Origin: an uncultured Collinsella sp. | GTDB taxonomy: Bacteria > Actinomycetota > Coriobacteriia > Coriobacteriales > Coriobacteriaceae | Assembly (NCBI GenBank): GCA_902495265.1 | Contig: CABUWR010000039.1 | Span: 1 to 8,958 of the forward strand | Length of the DNA stretch: 8,958 nt | Direction of reading: 5' to 3' | In this document: positions 6,317 to 8,958 of the stretch, in pieces | Position numbering within the stretch: position 1 is the stretch's first letter | Layout of the letters: the number at the start of each line of letters is the position of its first letter | Translations under genes and position numbers: made by a program | Notes under the pieces: generated by a model | What the model was told of the DNA's origin: nothing | Database searches by the model: none | What the model saw: the letters and a program-made list of their open reading frames with translations, nothing else

Positions 6317-6322
6317 TATAAT
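6317..6322 (+). promoter_or_regulatory. Candidate -10 box of glf operon
   Basis: TATAAT matches the consensus exactly. A start near 6329 would give a leader of about 73 nt before glf. The -35 region falls on the opposing pta -10 and has no good hexamer. Confidence 0.45.
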
Positions 6323-6338
6323 CGCTCTGATAAATATG

Positions 6339-6387
6339 TCTCGACGTATGTTCGAGAAAAAGCCCAGTTAAAAAGCGTGTGGCTTTT
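6339..6387 (+). promoter_or_regulatory. Two inverted repeats in the glf leader
   Basis: TCTCGA (6339-6344) and TCGAGA (6352-6357) are a perfect inverted repeat with 7 nt between. Directly behind, AAAAGCC (6358-6364) and GGCTTTT (6381-6387) form a 7-bp stem with a 16-nt loop, ending 3 nt before the AAGGAG ribosome binding site (6391-6396). The first could be an operator or small hairpin; the second looks like a weak leader terminator or a structure affecting ribosome access. Confidence 0.35.
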
Positions 6388-6401
6388 GACAAGGAGTATC
6401 G

Positions 6402-7604
6402 ATGCAGATTACCTCAGGCCTGCCTGAAGGCTTTAATGCCGGTGCGTACGACATGATCGTTGTCGGCGCCGGTTATGCCGGTGCCGTTTGCGCCCGCCGT
6501 CTTGCCGAAACTATCGGCTATCGTGTTGCCGTTTTGGAGCGCCGTAGCCACATTGCGGGTAATGCCTTCGACTGCACTGACGAGGCGGGAATCCTGGTCC
6601 ACGAGTACGGTCCGCACATCTACCACACCTTTAACGAGCGCGTGCACAACTTCCTGTCGCGCTTTACCAAGTGGACGGACTACCAGCACAAGGTGCTCGC
6701 CAACATCAACGGCACCCTCATGCCCGTGCCCTTTAACCACGCGAGCCTTAAGCTCGCCTTTGGTGACGAGCGTGGCGAGGAGCTGTATCAGAAGCTCGTG
6801 GAGACCTTTGGCAAGGACGTCAAGGTACCCATTATGGAGCTGCGCAAGAAGAACGACCCCGACTTGGCTGAGGTCGCCGACTACGTCTACGAGAACGTCT
6901 TTTTGCACTACACCATGAAGCAGTGGGGCCAGACGCCTGATCAAATCGATCCCTCGATCACCGGCCGCGTTCCCGTCTTTGTGGGCGACGATGATCGCTA
7001 CTTCCCGCAGGCCCCCTTCCAGGGTATGCCGCAGGACGGCTACACCGCGCTGTTCGAGCATATGCTCGACCACGATCTGATTGACGTGTTCTGTGACGTG
7101 GATGCTCGCGATCTCTTCGAGATCGACGAGACCACCGTCAAGATCGACGGCAAGGTCTATGGCGGCGAGATCGTCTACACCGGTCCGCTCGACGAGCTGT
7201 TCAACCTCGACCTGGGCGCCCTGCCGTACCGCACGCTTGACATGAAATTCGAGACGCTCGAAATGGACCAGTTCCAGCCCGTGGGCACCGTCAACTACAC
7301 TACGAGCGAGGACTACACGCGCATTACCGAGTTCAAGAACATGACCGGTCAGGTCCTGCCCGGCAAGACCACCATCATGAAGGAGTACTCCAAGGCTTAT
7401 ACGCCCGGCTCGGGCGAGACGCCATACTACGCCATTCTTGAGCCCGAGAACCGTGAGCTCTATGAACGCTATCTTGAGCGCGTTCAGAACCTGACGAACT
7501 TCCACCCGGTGGGTCGTCTGGCCGAGTATCGCTACTACGACATGGACGCCGTAACCAATTCTGCCCTCGATCTTTCGGATGAGATTATCGCCTGCCATGC
7601 ATAA
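6402..7604 (+). CDS. glf: UDP-galactopyranose mutase
   Basis: A 400-residue flavoenzyme that converts UDP-galactopyranose to UDP-galactofuranose, the donor for galactofuranose in surface glycans. The N-terminal Rossmann motif binding FAD is VGAGYAGA (21-28), followed by LERRSHIAGNAFD (45-57), the family's typical R..H.GGN.YD-like pattern. HEYGPHIYHT (67-76), MKQWG (172-176, with the conserved Trp175), TGRVPV (187-192), TRITEFK (306-312) and GRLAEYRYYDMD (371-382) are further family hallmarks carrying the Arg and Tyr residues that contact the substrate. AAGGAG (6391-6396) lies 5 nt before the ATG. This start gives about 14 more N-terminal residues than is typical before the FAD motif; an ATG at 6453 lacks a good ribosome binding site. 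The last 8 nt overlap the glycosyltransferase gene, so the two are translationally coupled. Confidence 0.95.
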   Translation: MQITSGLPEGFNAGAYDMIVVGAGYAGAVCARRLAETIGYRVAVLERRSHIAGNAFDCTDEAGILVHEYGPHIYHTFNERVHNFLSRFTKWTDYQHKVLANINGTLMPVPFNHASLKLAFGDERGEELYQKLVETFGKDVKVPIMELRKKNDPDLAEVADYVYENVFLHYTMKQWGQTPDQIDPSITGRVPVFVGDDDRYFPQAPFQGMPQDGYTALFEHMLDHDLIDVFCDVDARDLFEIDETTVKIDGKVYGGEIVYTGPLDELFNLDLGALPYRTLDMKFETLEMDQFQPVGTVNYTTSEDYTRITEFKNMTGQVLPGKTTIMKEYSKAYTPGSGETPYYAILEPENRELYERYLERVQNLTNFHPVGRLAEYRYYDMDAVTNSALDLSDEIIACHA

Positions 7605-8628
7605 AGTCATAACATTCGGTATTCCCTCGTATAACGCCGCCAAGGACATGGACCATTGCATCACCTCCATTCTGGAGGGGAGCAATTACGCTACCGATAT
7701 CGAGATTATCGTGGTGGACGACGGCTCCAAGGACGAGACGGCCGCCAAGGCCGACGAGTGGGAGGCCCGCTATCCCGGCATTATCCGCGCGGTGCACCAG
7801 GAAAACGGCGGCCACGGTATCGCCGTCCTCTCGGGCCTGCGTGAGGCGCACGGTACGTACTACAAGGTCGTTGACTCGGATGACTGGCTCGATGGCGCGG
7901 CGCTTTCGACCATGCTGTCGATTCTACGTGGCTTTGAGGAGCGCGACCAGCGCGTCGACCTGTTTATCTCGAATTATGTGTACGAGAAGGTCTACGAGGG
8001 CACACATACCGCTATTGGCTACAAGTTTGCCCTGCCGCGCAAAAAGATCTTTACCTGGGATCAAATCGGTCATTTCCGTCTGGACCAGAATCTGCTCATG
8101 CACAGCCTGTGCTATCGCACGGATGTGCTGCGCGAGTCTAACCTGCCCATGCCGCCGCACACCTTCTACGTGGACAACATCTACGCTTACGTGCCGCTGC
8201 CGCGTTGCAAGACCATGTATTACGCCGATATCGACCTCTACCGGTACTTTATTGGCCGTGAGGGCCAGAGCGTTAACGAGGCCACGATGGTCAAGCGTCT
8301 GGACCAACAGTTCCGCGTTACGCGCATCATGATGGAGTCCTACCATTTGTACCAGGACGTTGAGGCTTCGCGCCTGCGCTCGTACATGATGGGCTACTTC
8401 ACCATGATGATGGCGATCTGCTCGGTGCTTACCAAGCTTTCCGAGGAAGATTGCGCCGATGAGCGCCTGAAGACGCTGTGGAATGATTTGAAGGCTTACG
8501 ACGAGCGCATGTATCGTCGTGCACGCTACGGCGTGGTGGGCTTCTTTACCAATCTGCGTGGTCGAGCCGGAGACAAAACCACGCTCGGCCTATACCGTCT
8601 TGCCTCAAAGATCTTCAAATTCAACTAG
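7597..8628 (+). CDS. Family 2 glycosyltransferase
   Basis: A 343-residue protein with a GT-A fold at its N-terminus. FGIPSYNAA (7-15) is the first strand and turn, EIIVVDDGSKDET (36-48) carries the nucleotide-binding Asp pair, ENGGHGIAVLSGL (69-81) follows, and VDSDDWLD (92-99) is the metal-binding DxD motif. The C-terminal half (about 150-343) has no named domain I recognise and ends in a basic tail, RLASKIFKFN. The ATG at 7597 is chosen because it places the fold right at the N-terminus, as in the family, and gives an 8-nt overlap with glf (ATGCATAA). An ATG at 7579 would add six residues; neither has a strong ribosome binding site, so coupling to glf is likely. Given the glf partner, transfer of galactofuranose or a neighbouring sugar in a surface glycan is a reasonable inference, but the acceptor is unknown. 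No signal peptide or clear membrane span is visible. Confidence 0.9.
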   Translation: MHKVITFGIPSYNAAKDMDHCITSILEGSNYATDIEIIVVDDGSKDETAAKADEWEARYPGIIRAVHQENGGHGIAVLSGLREAHGTYYKVVDSDDWLDGAALSTMLSILRGFEERDQRVDLFISNYVYEKVYEGTHTAIGYKFALPRKKIFTWDQIGHFRLDQNLLMHSLCYRTDVLRESNLPMPPHTFYVDNIYAYVPLPRCKTMYYADIDLYRYFIGREGQSVNEATMVKRLDQQFRVTRIMMESYHLYQDVEASRLRSYMMGYFTMMMAICSVLTKLSEEDCADERLKTLWNDLKAYDERMYRRARYGVVGFFTNLRGRAGDKTTLGLYRLASKIFKFN

Positions 8629-8816
8629 CTGCTGAGTAATCGCTGCTGATAGGTTGACTGGGCCCCTTGGCCTTTAGTTTGCTACTGCGAACAGTCCTGC
8701 TCGCACGGAAAGCACATTAAGTGCTTTCCGGCTCGTGCGGAACTTGTATCAAACTAAAGGCCAAGGGGCCTCTGCTATAAGAATCGATTGTCAGACAATT
8801 TGAATTTGAAGATCTT
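8608..8816. repeat. 17-bp inverted repeat linking the glycosyltransferase 3' end to downstream DNA
   Basis: Positions 8608-8624, the last codons of the glycosyltransferase, are the exact reverse complement of 8800-8816. The pair encloses, almost concentrically, the long inverted repeat at 8661-8770. The minus-strand copy also encodes nearly the same peptide (see the pseudogene entry), so it looks like shared coding ancestry or an inverted duplication rather than a chance stem. Confidence 0.8.
8661..8770. repeat. Long nested inverted repeat (21-bp perfect arms)
   Basis: The 21 nt at 8661-8681 are the exact reverse complement of 8750-8770. Inside, CGGAAAGCAC (8706-8715) and GTGCTTTCCG (8721-8730) form a perfect 10-bp hairpin with an ATTAA loop, and ACTG/CAGT (8684-8687/8692-8695) a small one. 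The element starts 32 nt after the glycosyltransferase stop and is its only terminator candidate. The architecture matches the element at 5043-5173: long outer arms, a spacer of about 70 nt and an inner hairpin, though the sequences are unrelated. No flanking target-site duplication is seen. Confidence 0.9.
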
Positions 8817-8831
8817 CGACGCGCGGTACAC
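8775..8831 (-). pseudogene. Possible remnant of a second glycosyltransferase C-terminus
   Basis: Read on the minus strand, 8831-8799 encode VYRASKIFKFK, closely matching the end of the upstream glycosyltransferase (LYRLASKIFKFN) with one residue missing. The frame then runs seven more codons to a TAG at 8775-8777. Upstream in the same frame a TAA appears eight codons before the match (8850-8848), so no intact gene remains. It may be the decayed 3' end of a convergent paralogue or an inverted partial copy. The match is short, so confidence is limited. Confidence 0.35.
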
Positions 8832-8914
8832 AGGGGCCTGGGCTGAAAAGAATTAAGTTGGTAGTCGGTCGGAGGCGGGCGGGCATTACGTTTGTCGCGA
8901 GTTCCGCATGCAAA

Positions 8915-8937
8915 GAAGGCCACTTAATGTGGCCTTC
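8915..8937 (-). terminator. Hairpin near the right edge, terminator-like
   Basis: GAAGGCCAC (8915-8923) and GTGGCCTTC (8929-8937) form a perfect 9-bp stem with a TTAAT loop. On the minus strand the stem is followed by TTTG, on the plus strand by GTCTCG, so it more likely terminates a gene arriving from the right beyond the window. Confidence 0.5.
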
Positions 8938-8958
8938 GTCTCGCATAGGACTGTAGAG

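Larger units (their letters stand above)
8629..8958. other. Gene-free right end of window
   Basis: No intact gene is visible. Besides the inverted repeats and the coding remnant, it holds a direct repeat of GCTGCTGA (8628-8635 and 8642-8649), a 13-nt palindrome ATTGTCAGACAAT (8787-8799) and a terminal hairpin. Small open frames here lack ribosome binding sites and recognisable motifs. Confidence 0.6.

Noticed and set aside
8717..8923. A 68-codon minus-strand open frame at the right end
   Set aside because: It crosses two hairpins, has no ribosome binding site or recognisable motif, and is in a different frame from the ASKIFKF remnant.

Overview
The window looks like a chromosomal piece from a high-GC, Gram-positive gut anaerobe, most likely a coriobacterium such as Collinsella. 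This is an inference from three things: the style of the acetate kinases and phosphate acetyltransferase, the strong G/C third-codon bias of the central genes, and the clear AAGGAG-type ribosome binding sites. No search could be run, so the taxonomic call is tentative.

Layout, left to right. (1) 1-2180: the 3' part of a LysR-type regulator, then an MFS transporter ending in a strong terminator. Both are visibly richer in A/T than what follows. (2) 2231-4808: two tandem, separately terminated acetate kinase genes of identical length (392 aa, about 59% identical by hand count). (3) 4809-5188: a gene-free stretch ending in a 131-bp nested inverted repeat with perfect 29-bp outer arms, lying between the convergent ends of the second acetate kinase gene and pta. 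(4) 5189-6169, minus strand: phosphate acetyltransferase. (5) 6170-6401: a divergent control region with a perfect TATAAT on each strand. (6) 6402-8628: UDP-galactopyranose mutase (glf) overlapping a family 2 glycosyltransferase. (7) 8629-8958: no intact gene, but a second long nested inverted repeat with perfect 21-bp arms, and an inverted copy of the glycosyltransferase's last codons.

How the genes work together. Pta and acetate kinase form the acetyl-CoA to acetyl-phosphate to acetate route that yields ATP by substrate-level phosphorylation. Here pta is convergent with two kinases instead of being in one operon with them. Glf and the glycosyltransferase probably make and use UDP-galactofuranose for a cell-surface polysaccharide or glycolipid. 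The LysR/MFS pair is probably a separate transport module.

The observations most worth following are these. The first acetate kinase has substitutions at positions that are near-invariant in the family and intact in its neighbour. Two long, concentric inverted repeats occur, each between convergent 3' ends. A short minus-strand sequence encodes nearly the same C-terminal peptide as the glycosyltransferase. I saw no CRISPR array, tRNA, rRNA, insertion sequence or defence system, and no clearly new multi-gene system.
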